A DNA stretch of 64,000 bases, from positions 2,321,109 through 2,385,108 of the forward strand of contig ML677330.1 of NCBI GenBank assembly GCA_007922305.1, written 5' to 3'. Both the position numbers and the translations under genes were made by a program. Below are positions 38,845 to 50,224 of this stretch, in pieces; the first letter of the stretch is position 1; each line of letters starts with the position of its first letter. The notes under the pieces were generated by a model. The model was not told where the DNA came from. It worked only from the letters and a program-made list of their open reading frames with translations, and ran no database searches. The stretch is from Dermatemys mawii (lineage: Eukaryota; Chordata; Testudines; Dermatemydidae).

Positions 38845-41800
38845 TCCAGACGGCTGCGGGATCAGGGGCTGCAAAGATGGCTTTTCTAGAGCTGAGTATA
38901 GCTTGGCTGGACCAGAGAATCTGGTCCTTTATCCTTAACACATACAAAGAAATGCATAATACATCACAGCATAACCTTAACTCCGACCTATGGATATTTT
39001 TGAAAAAATGTTTTGTCATCTTGATTTTAATATCTAAATTAACTGTGCACAGTTGAAATAATTTGTAACAATTTGCTTCACTACAACCTGTTGCCTTCAA
39101 ATATAGTTGGTACATGAGTTTCCAAGAAAATGTATCTACATGGAAAGTCTAAAGGAAGAGTTATAAGACATTTCAGAACTAGAGCAGTGGTTCTCAACAT
39201 TTTACTATACGAGGACTCCATCCCCTCTAAGTTCTAGTTAAGAACATCCTTCTGTTTAGCAATATGGAAAGAGCAGAGTGGTTCAGATGCCCTGATACTG
39301 TGTGCAACTCCTCCGGGTTGTGAACTCATAAGCTAGAGGAAGACAAATGAACACTTTACAAAAATATGCTAGTCATCATGGTTGTGAGCACTATAATTGA
39401 GGGTTTCTGAGTGTATGAAAAGGTGGATGAGACCGCTTACTAGATTAATAGGAGAGGAAAGCCATGTTGGTTATATCTTATGTTTTTAAAAAAGTAATTT
39501 TTCACAAGAATTTTTACTTGACCTGTATCCATCATGATAATTTGCCCATTTTTAACACACCCATTCTTCTGAATACTCCAGTAGCTATCGAGACGCGTGT
39601 GGTGCTTAATTCATTGAACACTGTGGAACAAGTTAATTTATTACTCTTTCACTACTTCATTAACTGCCTTAGAAAGCACACCTCAGCATTAAAGTACTAA
39701 GTGTAAAGCTATTATCTATCTAGTACATTTGATATCGTCTAGATTTTTTTTAAAAAAAGCTAAGTTTTTTCAGAAAGTAATACCTACCACCAAATTACTA
39801 GAAAGAATAACTTGGGTATAGCTAAGGTTTGTGGAATTTAAGAAATAATTCTTATGATAATTACCAATTTGGTTTCTGTTATTAGAAAACAAATATTAAG
39901 ATATATAATTATTTGTATTATATGTAAAATTATTAGGTTTTTGATAAATATGGATAATTAATAATTATCACCATAACAGTTTGTCAAAAATGTATATGTA
40001 GATGAAGAATAATAACACTCATTTGCTACATTTCTAATGGCAAAATAACCCCTGTCTTTTTGTTAATCTTTTAATTAAAATTAAGATTTCCAGGAACTGG
40101 ACTCAGAAATAATTTCTTTGAGAATGAAATATGTTTAAAATATCTCTAAAGCGAAAAAGGAAAAAAAAGATTAAGAGCTGATTTTTCCAATGTTTCACTT
40201 GAACTCCTAACCTGTAGGTAAATCTAGAAACCCTGTAGAACAGAAAGGTTTGCAGTTCTTGAATTTAGCTACTGGAAACTGATTTTCCCTACTGCTTATC
40301 ATTTGGCATCATTAATCTTCATTAAACCAGTTTATCCCATTGAGCTTAAAGTCTCTTTCTTTTTAGAGACTTGAAAATTGAAAAAGACATTTAAAACAAA
40401 CAAGTCCTGTTTAAGTATTCTGTATCGGTGAAATATAACTCAGCACAGAAACTGCTGATCAAATTCTACAGGGATTTTATCCAGGGCAAGAAAGTACATT
40501 ATATTTGTTTTATATACAGTACTGCATATCACACCAAACTATATAAATGAAAATCTGTTGCATTGCCTTAAAATGAACTGTCATGCTTAATATAGCTTTA
40601 TAAATGTTGACACATTTCCTCCACCGCACCTCACCTCCCCAAAATCCCTATGTTAATTGTGAGATTATAATACAAACGTGGAAAAATATGGACATTCATA
40701 GTTAAGGATCACTGTTTTTGGTAACTGAAAACCTTCGGGGCAACAGATAAGGTTAACAACCCTGATTTAGGAAAGCACCCCTATTTGAGATAGCACGTAA
40801 GCATGTCCTTACGTGCTTTCCTGAATAGAGAGATGGACCTAGGCAGATGTGCTAGTGCTTTTCTGAATTGGGGCCAAAAGTAATGGCCTATCTTCAGTAA
40901 AAATACTTATAAGTGGAATCCGTTGCATATACAAAACAATTGCAGTATTCTTTTCGTATCCTCCAGTGGTACTCAGCATTCCAGGGGAAGTCTGAAGGAT
41001 CTGCCAATTATTTCACAGTTTACATTCCCACATCCCAAGGATCAGGAAAAAGGCCACCATGGTGGCAGAGCAGGATTGGACATAAGTTCCTGAAGATTTA
41101 ATTAGGAAGGAGGGGAGTGCCTCATGTCATTCAATAGCCGTTCCTCCAACTAAATGGGGCTGACTTGGGGAGCTAAAGGTCAGGGGCCATGTTCTGATCT
41201 CTTTTATACTGACACAAATGCAGAGTAATTCCATAGTCTTCAATGGTATCATGACTATGGAACTACAATAACAATTAGAATATATCCAGTGATTAGCACT
41301 CATCCACATTTTCGCCCAGTGATCTCAAGGTATTGGTGTAGTTGTGATCTGCATTTGATGCCAGAAGAAATATTCAAATAGATTAGTTTCTCTTTAAGGG
41401 TTAAGTTGCTGGGCCTGTTCTTTTATTGCTTTTATTTGCATATCTGGCTGATCCTACATCCATCCAATACAGTCAGTGGGAATGTTGGATGTGTAACATT
41501 GGGTCTTGTTTCGGTAAAAGCAAGTTACATATGGGAACAGAGTTTTACAGCTGTGCAAAACTTCAGTTTAAGAAACTCTGCTGTTTTTTGTTCATTCCCT
41601 CAGAGTTTCACTTTGAGTTGTCAGGTCTGAACCCAAAATCTCAGAGCAGCTGGAACTACAGTTTCACACCATTTCAAGTTAAAACCATAAATCCCTCCTT
41701 AGCATCCATGGAGAGGGAGACTGTTTGTGCAAAACTTGGCCAAAACTCATTGGAAACCTTTGCAAATGTCAGACTCCAGTTTGTACTAAGGTCTTTCTTG

Positions 41801-42145
41801 GACAAATTCTAACTGACTTCAGTGGAAATTTGACCAAGTAAGGACTTAGAGTGAGAGACTTAAAGAGCTCAGTCTGATTATTTTACCAAAGAAATGAAAT
41901 GTAATGGCCTGTGGTATACAGGAGGTCAGGCTTGATGATCTAATTTCTAATGGCCCATTCTGACCTTAATATCTGTGAATCTGAATCTTACTGTTCTTTA
42001 TATCCATGCAGCCAGTAGGAGCAGGCCAAAATCTGGTCCATTATGCTGCATGCTATACTCTTATGTCTAAATACAAATTGCATTTTAAATATCAAGAACT
42101 ATATTAAGTTGCAAATTACAATCCAGAAACTGCTTGCTTTTTCAG
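38845..42145. other. COL25A1 intron (assumed), few repeats
   Basis: A truncated hAT end (gcagtggttctcaac) lies at 39185. A small palindrome gcacgtaa / ttacgtgc lies at about 40793-40818. A SINE/CR1-type tail (caggaggtcaggcttgatga) lies at about 41918-41992, only about 150 bp before the first collagen exon. The segment 39700-40180 is strongly AT-rich. No further exon is recognised. Confidence 0.5.
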
Positions 42146-42190
42146 GCCCTCCAGGGAAACGAGGTAAGAGAGGCAGAAGAGGAGAGACTG
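42146..42190 (+). CDS. COL25A1: COL25A1 exon, first collagenous repeat block (45 nt)
   Basis: This is an internal exon of a type II transmembrane collagen, at the start of the first Gly-X-Y domain. It has a clear acceptor (tgctttttcag) and a consensus donor (gtaagt). The last two bases of a Gly codon are followed by PPGKRGKRGRRGET and the first base of the next Gly codon, so the exon is phase 1 to phase 1. A length of 45 nt is typical for collagen exons. The basic block GPPGKRGKRGRRGE is, from memory, nearly identical to human COL25A1 (GPPGKRGKRGRRGESG); the paralogue COL23A1 reads GPPGRRGKPGRRGDPG there. The family assembles as homotrimers at the plasma membrane, and ectodomain shedding by furin-type proteases is known for it. 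The preceding exon, expected to end in a Cys-rich CNCPAG segment, was not found. The exon also contains a strong decoy donor, gaggtaagag. COL25A1 is my best assignment; another member of the XIII/XXIII/XXV group is the only realistic alternative. Confidence 0.85.
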
Positions 42191-44514
42191 GTAAGTTTTC
42201 ACTTTTGGAAGCAAGATGTCAGATTTTATTTTGGATGATTGGTTTTCTCTCAGTATTTTGTGCACATATATCTGTTATTCTACTGGATAGATGATAACTC
42301 AGCTACTTTATTTTGGTTTGCATTTTTTCTTGGGGGCAAAGGAATGCACCTAGCATGCCTTATTTTTGCTCTTTGTTGTCTGTGAACTATAGGAAGAAAA
42401 GATCTATAAAAGAAAATTCTGATAGAAGTTTTGTGATCCTTGGCATATAACTCGTAGCCTTCTAAATTGCTTTCAATCTCACATAGTAATTAAATTGTAG
42501 GCATGTTTCACAATATTTGATGCATCTATAGACCTTTTAGTAGTTTTTGTAATTTCTGACATAAAAGATGTTGGTAATAAAACTGGTTATTGATAATTCT
42601 GAAATAATTTCAGCACTCTGAGTCATCTCTTGTTTACACCTGTGCACATCTGCATAATTCAATTGAAGTAAATAATGTTAAAAAGGTATAGATGAGTATA
42701 AAATCAAGCCCTTTGTGTTTAGAACAGATCATGTCATGAAGAAAAGGGAACATGTATTATGTGAACAATCATGGAGATAATGTCTAAATAGACTCATCTT
42801 TGTAAAAATAAGCTGTTGGTTATCAGGAACTTGTAGCATTTAGGATCCTTTTGAATTAAAATCCAGTCTGTGTTTGGCTGTAACTGTGGCTGAAAATTTG
42901 CAAATGCCAAACATATATAAAGAGAGGCTTTTCCTTTGTGTGGAAACTACACTTGGGACTTGATCTTCCCAAGTGTTGAGCACCTTCAGCTCCTCTTAAC
43001 ATCAGTGGGAGATAACGGCACTGATTACCTTGCAGGATTCAGCTCTTTGTCAGGATGGTGTTTCTAGAAGTGGCATCAGAAAAATGGGCATTTCAGATCC
43101 ACCTGGTTATATTAGGTATTTTTGGTTATCTGTGAATTAATCTGGCAGATTAGGAGAAACCTACAATCTGGTTGATTCCCATGAATCTTAGTTCACAGTA
43201 ATCTGTTATTTTGTCCTTTAGGTAGTTATAAATTAGAACTTTATTTTGTTCTTAGAAAATGATTTCCTTCTTTTTCTTGGATAGCTAAAATAAAGCCAAA
43301 CTCTGATAAAATTAGATCAACTAACTTTGATAGGTTAATCAGTTTATGATACTTGCTGGAGAGAAAAAAATTACAATAATAGCGGGAATTGTTCAAGTTG
43401 AATTAGGCTTTACAAATGATCTTGACAATTCTAATGAACTTGGCAGCTATCCTTGCAGTATGCTTGACTTTTTGTTTTACACATCAGATAAACACACATT
43501 AAGATATTAGCAAAGGAAATTGATCTCTTTCCTTTAGAAACAGATCCTGCACATTAAAATGCTATTTGGAAATGTTTACCAATATAAAGAAATTACCTTA
43601 GTTACTAGACAATAAAATCACATTGTTAAAAACAAAAGCCTGACAATATCAAACACAGACTGAAAATACAGCTGTTGCTATTTTATGCCCCTTTTGCACC
43701 TCACTTTATGCAGAAGTCAGAGGGAGGCATGAGAGCTAATGAAAAGCCATTGATTTGGGAGCTGCAGCTGCTCCACTTAATAAGAGTGAAATATTAGATT
43801 TGATTTGCAGCTCTTTGATAATGTTCTCAAGAACTGCTGTACTAAAGCCTTTGAATCTAAATAATTGGAAAAATGTGCAAATATCACTTCACAAAGTGTG
43901 ATATTTTAATAGGGAGCATTTTATAAGTGGGTCTTGAAAAAAGACATTGATGAAAGGAAATTTCTGTAGAGTCAGGTGATCACTGGAACTTCTCCTTATT
44001 GGCAAAGGAAGAAGGTAAGAATATCTAGACGGAAGTATTTCTGTCTTAATGCCAAGGGGTTAAATGCCAAGGTTAAAAAAAAATATTGTGTAATTTTGCA
44101 GACAAGATGTAATTTAATTCCCAGTTGCATGGCTAATTGAAACTGGTTGATACAAAATATATGCACATGTGAAGTCTGAGAAAACAAATTGTATTCCATG
44201 GTTAATATTTTTTTGGCCTACCATGAGACTGCATGAAAATAAATGAAGAATAATTAACATGATATTGTATGAAATGGGTGAAGAATATTTAATTATTCAG
44301 CAAAGAAACTGCATATATTCAAGTCTTTGGCATCACTACTAGCCTCAAAGAACCACTGACAAAAAATATTGTTAAAAACCAAAATCTAGACAGTATGTTG
44401 ATTATACTCATTTATAATCATGTGGTGTCATTTTTGGCTTCTTGCATATGAATCTTTCTTACTAACTACATAAACTTATATACTCTTTTTTTCTCTTTTT
44501 TTTTCCCCCCACAG
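42191..44514 (+). other. COL25A1: COL25A1 intron between the 45-nt and 8-nt exons
   Basis: An intron of 2324 bp, phase 1, gtaagt to cacag. It ends in a very long pyrimidine tract (about 44480-44510), which may help define the tiny exon that follows. No repeat is recognised inside. Confidence 0.65.
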
Positions 44515-44522
44515 GACCTCCT
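44515..44522 (+). CDS. COL25A1: COL25A1 microexon (8 nt)
   Basis: The exon is gacctcct, between a strong acceptor (a long T/C tract ending in cccccccacag) and a perfect donor (gtaagt). The preceding 45-nt exon ends with one g, so the join reads gga cct cct, Gly-Pro-Pro, and leaves the reading frame at phase 0. This reproduces the GPP that follows GRRGES in human COL25A1 as I recall it. The evidence is the two splice signals, the exact phase fit, and the fit to the expected protein at both ends. Eight nucleotides is very small, but the transmembrane collagen genes are known for tiny exons. Skipping it would join the 45-nt exon directly to the phase-0 27-nt exon and shift the frame, so inclusion should be essential. 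Confidence 0.72.
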
Positions 44523-45785
44523 GTAAGTACAGTTGATACACTGTTGGGTCTCCCAGGTTAACCAGGGTCAGGCAGAAATGGGTTTTAGACCCTATTTAAG
44601 TAATCTCCATGGTGAACGATTATATTTGATCCAGAGGAAATTTACAGTTATTGTTAGTACAGTGTAAACTTTTACTACTTTTGCTGCAGTTGAATGATTT
44701 GTTTGGAAACTATTTTTTTTTAAACAAACCTTTGAAAACAGTAAAACTTTACCTCGGCCCTACAGATAGCATTTTTGGATCAGAATAGCATGTAAGTATA
44801 TTCTGTTCATTTTGTCTGCCAGTTATTAATGTCTGTTCGGTGTCGTTTAGAAATGTTAATCAGTAAGTGTGCCAGAAGGCTGACCCTTAGAACCATAGGA
44901 AATGATTCAGCAATCTTTACTTGCACTGAGTAGTAACTTGTTCAGGTAAAATAAGCTCCTTTTCATTATGTGTATATATAGTGCCTGTGGCAATAGAGCC
45001 CTTATCCAGACTGCAACCACTAGATGCTGTTGTAATGCAAATAGTAAAAAATAATACTCCGTTTAAGCAAGAGTGGTAATTCTGGCCATAAATTTATTTC
45101 TGTTAAAGTAATTCCATTTTTTCCTGTCCACACCTTTCCAGACTTGTCACACTACTTTTCCTATGTATAGTATTTAAAATATGTATCTAAAGTATTCATA
45201 TTTGTTAACTATACTATCTGCAGATAACAATGCAATCATGGGAATAATATCTCCTGTAAAGCTATTTTAGGAGACTTGCTCTTTTCTTTCCTTGGCTTTG
45301 TCATTGGTTGGCATTTCTAGTCTTATTTTCATGACCAGATCATCTTGTCAGTTGAGTGGCATATGTATTTTAGAATAAGTAATATCTTGAATTTCTGTTG
45401 TCTGACACAATCATTTTAGTGTTAACTGTAACTACTGAGTTGTAATGCTACAGGAAACATTTTAACTTCTAAATTCTCAAAATGCTCAGTGGCTTACATT
45501 GGCACACTCATCTGACAGGCTATCAGTGAAAGAGCAGGCTTAATGCACACTAGTATTCTTTAAATGAAGGAAATGCTGATTTCCTAAATATGTTTTGCAG
45601 TCTCTTCTCACAAAATGCAAAGATCAAGCATTAATCAGGGTATAAATGATTTTCCTACAGCAAGAGAATTTTGATAGTGAAAGCAGATAGTGATTTCTGA
45701 GTATGCAAATCTTTAGTCCTTGACATCATCTCCCTACTGTTTTAGCACAGTTCCATTTAATAAAAATAAAATAAAAAAAAGTAAA

Positions 45786-45891
45786 GCCATACATTAATAT
45801 AACCCATATTTTGCTCCAAGGACTGTAGGTAAAGCAGAGCCATACATTAATATAACCCATAGTTTGCTCCAAGGACTATGGATAAAGTTTT
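45786..45891 (+). repeat. tandem duplication, two 53-bp units
   Basis: Units at 45786-45838 and 45839-45891 start gccatacattaatataaccc and differ at only a few positions. This is a recent local duplication within the COL25A1 intron. Confidence 0.9.
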
Positions 45892-45975
45892 CAAAAACAT
45901 TTAACTGATTTAGGAGCCTAAGCTCTATTTTTAAAAGTAACTTGAGCACATAGGAGTGACTTCCAATGAGACTTA

Positions 45976-46260
45976 GGCCTTGTCTACACTACTGGCTGGA
46001 TCAGTGGGTAGAGATCCATCTATTGGGGATTGAATTATTGCGCCTCGTCAGGATGCGATAAATCGATCTCCGGAGGCACTCCCATCGACTTCAGAATTCC
46101 AGCTCGCCAAAAGGCACAAGGCAGAGTCGATGGGGGAGTCCGCTGCTGCCGGAAGGATGGCAGGTAAGTCGCCCTAAAATGTGTCCACTTCAGCTGCGCT
46201 GTTCACGTAGCTGAAGTTGTGAATCTTAGGTTGACCCTCTCTGCTAGTGTAGATCAGGCC
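45976..46260. mobile_element. Harbinger-type MITE, second copy
   Basis: Ends ggccttgtctacact and agtgtagatcaggcc are inverted repeats. The flanks are TTA and CTA, one mismatch from a 3-bp duplication. It is related throughout to 23047-23341, sharing gataaatcgatc and tagctgaagttgtg. Confidence 0.75.
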
Positions 46261-47035
46261 CTATTCTCTGAAGGATGGAATTTTCAAAAGCACTTAAATC
46301 CCATTTTCAAAAGTGATTTAAAAGCCTAAGTCTCATTGGGACTCAGTGGACTTTGGCTCTCAAGTGCCTAAATCACTTCTGAAAATGTTTTACTCTAGCT
46401 TTGACCCTGTGAACATAGTGGTAACCCTTAAAAACTATACCCTGGTTATCACCTGGAATCCCACAGTAGTTCTCTATATTTAGAATAGTGAATAGTTATG
46501 ATACCATAATGTAGTAGCTGCAGGTGGCTATTGCATCTTCAAAGGTGACCACTGAAATTTTAGCTGCCTTTTTCTACCTATAACCAGTACGTCAGGATGA
46601 CAATTCCAGTCCTGTGGGGATTTTTTTTATGACCTAATAGAACTTTCTACGATTTCTTCCTTGACACTGACATACTATAGACAGCACACCTTCCATCTGT
46701 CTTATTCCTTTTCTGCCATGTGCTGCCCCTCAGTCTATGTATATAACTCCTACTGATAGCAAGAGTTCCATCAAGGATCAAAGGCGAAAAGTGGCCCTTT
46801 TGTTAGTTATTTTTAATGTTGACTGTTTTATCTTGAATAATGTGTCTTTCAAAAATATTGTTCACTGTATATATATCTATGCCATAACTTGTTCATTGGT
46901 AAAATATTATCAAGTGTAGAGGATGAATGGCTATTTGAATTTAAATTTTCCATTCATGTACTGCACATGTTGGTAATGTCACATGTCATGAATATGTTCT
47001 TAATGTGTCATACCCATTTCATCTCATTCAACGAG

Positions 47036-47062
47036 GGTCAACCAGGGCGAAATGGCTATCCG
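47036..47062 (+). CDS. COL25A1: COL25A1 exon, three Gly-X-Y triplets (27 nt)
   Basis: This exon encodes exactly three collagen triplets, GQPGRNGYP, in phase 0 at both ends. The acceptor is catctcattcaacgag, pyrimidine-rich but with a weaker gag rather than cag; the donor is gtaact. It follows the 8-nt microexon in phase and gives GPP-GQPGRNGYP. The recalled human COL25A1 has GPPGQPGPQGPP here, while recalled COL23A1 has GPPGQSGRDGYP, so the exon type is clearly shared within the family. A length of 27 nt is a standard small exon size in collagens. The next exon should begin with a Gly codon; I could not identify it in the remaining 17 kb. Confidence 0.75.
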
Positions 47063-47648
47063 GTAACTGCTCTATCATATATTTGAGAGCTTTTTTTCAG
47101 AATCTTTCTTTTCTTTTTTTGTCTTTTTGTTTGTTTCTGCCTTATTAACCTTCACATGAACTAGAGGAAATTCACCCTTCCCTGATGTTTTCCAAGTGCC
47201 TATAGAGCATAAGGCTTTTTTAGTTTTTAAATGTTTGCTTCTTCATGTAGCAGTTCATTATAAATGGTCTAGTGAGATGGACAGATGTTTTGTTTGTTTG
47301 AACGTGTGTATCCTGCGCGCACACAGATAAATTTTTCACCGTAACTTTAAATGTTACTTAAACTGGACTCTGCATATCAGTTTTCTCTGTCAGAAAGCTA
47401 TGCAGTTGGCATGTTGAATCTACAAATCCTCCGCTTGCATTGTATTCTTTCCTTTTGGCTGCTTAGTTCTATGCATCTTGAGCAAAGTAATTGCTAATTT
47501 GAGGGTCTTAGCAGTTGCTTGCAAAGCCTATAATAGAGCAATTTTATGATAATGTATATAATTCACTTTTGTGTCATCTTCATTTATATGTTTATGGCTT
47601 TCTGTCTAAAAAATAGAAATGTATGAAATAATGCATCTTTTTGGAAAA
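47063..47648. other. COL25A1 intron (assumed)
   Basis: Nothing recognised up to the LTR boundary. The next collagen exon is not here. Confidence 0.5.
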
Positions 47649-47653
47649 GCACC

Positions 47654-48446
47654 TGTCAGGATTGCCTCCCCACTCTGAACTCTAGGGTACAGATGTGGGG
47701 ACCCGCATGAAAAAAGAAATACCGCCCCCCCATAAGCTTATTTTACCAGCTTGGGTTAAAATATTTTTCCCCAGAACACAAATTCTTCTGTATCTGGACC
47801 TGGTACGCTGCCACCACCAAACTAGGTCTAGGGTAGTTTGGGACCCTTCTTTCCCTTTCCACTAACCCCACCCCCAAACTTCTTCCTTCCCTGGAAAGCT
47901 TGAGAGAATAAAAAACCCAAACTTTGCCTGATCCTGCGAGACGTGCCCGATCCAAAACCAGGATCTTACACAATGGAAAACAAGCAGTCAGTTTCTTAAA
48001 AGAGAGATTTTAATAAAAGAAAAAAAGAAAGGAATTAAATCCCTTATAACCATCAATAGAACAACATCTACCATAATCAACAAAAGGATTCAGAAACCAA
48101 ACCTCTCCCCCGAGGCAATTTTCTCCCACAGTTGATATCTCTGCTGAAGCTTACAATATCAAGAAGCACCCAGCCAACACTCACCACTGAGAACCCTCCA
48201 AGTGATAAAAAGAAGGTAAACTTACTGACTACAGTACTTGATAGAATCTTATAGTTATAGTGAAAGACATAGCTGTGTTCATCCCATAGCCGAGGTGAAC
48301 AGAGAGAGACCCAGAGAGAAACTGAAACTTAAAATCCTTTGTCTCCTGAGGAATTTCTCATTGGTCAGTTGTCCACCTCTCAGGTTACCTTTAGCTTAAC
48401 CCCTTACAGGTAAACAATAATTCTAGGCTACTTCACACTTATGACA
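47654..48446. mobile_element. solo LTR with GCACC target duplication (793 bp)
   Basis: It begins tgtcaggattgcctcc and ends cttatgaca, with TG...CA and inverted tgtca / tgaca termini. A 5-bp duplication GCACC flanks it (47649-47653 and 48447-48451). The segment ccccactctgaactctaggg and its neighbours are characteristic of an LTR family I recognise from turtles. No internal coding region or second LTR is present. A 5-bp duplication fits Gypsy or class III-type elements; the class is not settled by the LTR alone. Confidence 0.85.
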
Positions 48447-48451
48447 GCACC

Positions 48452-49657
48452 AATAAGAATTTTAGGAAATAACCAGTCAGAAGCACAAGCTTGAGTTATA
48501 CTGTCAGCTTTGTGGGATCCAGTTGACTCCAGTATCAGACATATTTTTGAAACCGAGTTACAAAAGATATTATTGGATAAATCTGAGAGAGAATATAATT
48601 GCAGAACACAGTAATTGTTTGAGACTAGTTCTGATCTTATGTTAAGCACTTACTGGTAGTTTGGGGCCTTCAAAACTTTGGTTTGCATGTTCAAATCAGG
48701 AAGCTAGATGTCTGATTGCTTAGTATGTGTTAACAATTACTGTGTGTGTATGCAAACCACAGCATTGGGGCACTCCAAATTAGAGGTCAGGTGGAAGCCA
48801 CTATGCAAATCTGTCCCTAAACATCTTCAGTTTATCTGCTTAGGGCAGGGCAGAAGGAGTGTGTGTGTGGAAACACCAGCCCAACCCTATCAGTAGTTCA
48901 AAGGCAGCATTGTGGTGAAATAGCCAAAAAAACAATAGAGCAGAATTGCATCTAAAGAACATGGACATGCTGAAACTCTGTTATAGTCAAATACTATAGC
49001 ATGAGAGACCTAAATTGCTTCAGAGTACAAATTACAATTACATTCATAATGTTTAGACCAAAGTTTTTCTGTGTTGGGGAAAAAATATTTGACAGTAAAT
49101 CTCTTCTACCTCATGCCTACATGTTCCGATTACAGAGGATGGTGTTTCCAAAGAACCCCAGAGAGCTAGACTCCCCACCATATGGAAATTCCATAGGAAC
49201 TGGGTACCTAGCTCCAGCCTGAATCGTAATTATCATTGATGCATGGTGAGGATAGTGTCAGAAGCAGAAAGAAGCCTGATTAAACTTTTATTGCTTGGTT
49301 TGCAATGTAAACTGAGAAGACTTGATCTGCAGATAATTAATTTGTTGAAATGATGGTTACTGGCATTTGGCCATAGAGTTTTCAACTGTAAGCGTATTTA
49401 GAGCCCGAGAGCCCAATCTTCGGTTCCACTCCATCTACTTTGAGCCCTAGGATCCAGGGCCTACAAAAGCTTCTAAAAGCTACTTTGTGTCCTCCACCCA
49501 GGCTTCTGAACATGGCTTGGATGGACCAGAGTTCCTCAAAGACTACATGGTAAAAATTAGAACGGAAGTAATGCTCAATGTCATTTTTGCCATTATATAA
49601 TTAAATGCATGGAGTTATCAGTTGCATCACCTGGGGCAGATTGTTGATTTTATATCC

Positions 49658-49694
<37 letters not shown>

Positions 49695-50224
49695 GAACAG
49701 AGAGTGATGTTGTAAAGTGCTTAGCATTGACCTAACTCTGCTACCACTTAATTGGAGTTATGGGAAGAATATGGCCCTAATTAACAAAAGCCATATTCTG
49801 ACTGGTTGATTGGCCCTTTTTGGTGAAGTTACAGTCACCTACTAACTTTTTTCTCCTGAATGGAATTTAATAACAAATGAGATACATTTTAAGTTTTTAT
49901 ACCATCCTGTGCAATTCTATAGCAGGGATCTCATTCTTTGTTAAATTCAGCAGGTATTTTGGAACCCTATTTGATTCCTTATTACTTTTATCATAGTTAA
50001 GTTTTGTAGGAGATACTTCCTAACTCATCTTGTCTGTCTATGTACTTATATGGTCCCCTTCTCCTTAGTATCTCAGGGCCTCTATGGTACTGGAGTGCAA
50101 AGTTCTCCCTGAAGAATTTCCCTGGCATTGTTCCAGGAGAAGAGAGAAGAGTTATGGGGTTTCTCCTATGCTCTCTCATGACATCAAACCCCATCCCCCC
50201 CACCAAACCTGCTGATGCCACAAG
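48452..50224. other. COL25A1 intron (assumed), microsatellite and possible exons
   Basis: A (gt)n microsatellite of 27 nt lies at 49664-49690. Two possible exons, 49136-49203 and 49502-49549, are discussed elsewhere. The stretch 50030-50220 resembles the 5' part of a turtle SINE (gtacttatatggtccccttc). Confidence 0.45.
49136..49203 (+). other. possible exon beginning RMVFPK (COL25A1 candidate)
   Basis: After the acceptor-like gttccgattacag, phase 0 reads R-M-V-F-P-K and stays open for about 23 codons to a weak donor (gtacct). Human COL25A1, as I recall it, contains GPRMVFPKINHGFL in the non-collagenous link after the first collagen block, which is where this lies in gene order. Against it, the residues after RMVFPK (NPRELDSPPYG) do not resemble the human ones, the donor is poor, and the intervening Gly-X-Y exons are not seen. 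It may be a chance match. Confidence 0.25.

Larger units (their letters stand above)
44523..47035 (+). other. COL25A1: COL25A1 intron between the 8-nt and 27-nt exons
   Basis: An intron of 2513 bp, phase 0. It holds a 53-bp tandem duplication (45786-45891), the Harbinger-type MITE at 45976-46260, and aaaagtgattta / taaatcacttctgaaaat palindromic repeat remnants at about 46285-46395. Confidence 0.65.

Noticed and set aside
38687..39115. 142-codon open frame on the minus strand
   Set aside because: Starts in unrelated intron sequence and ends inside the TIR element; no domain.
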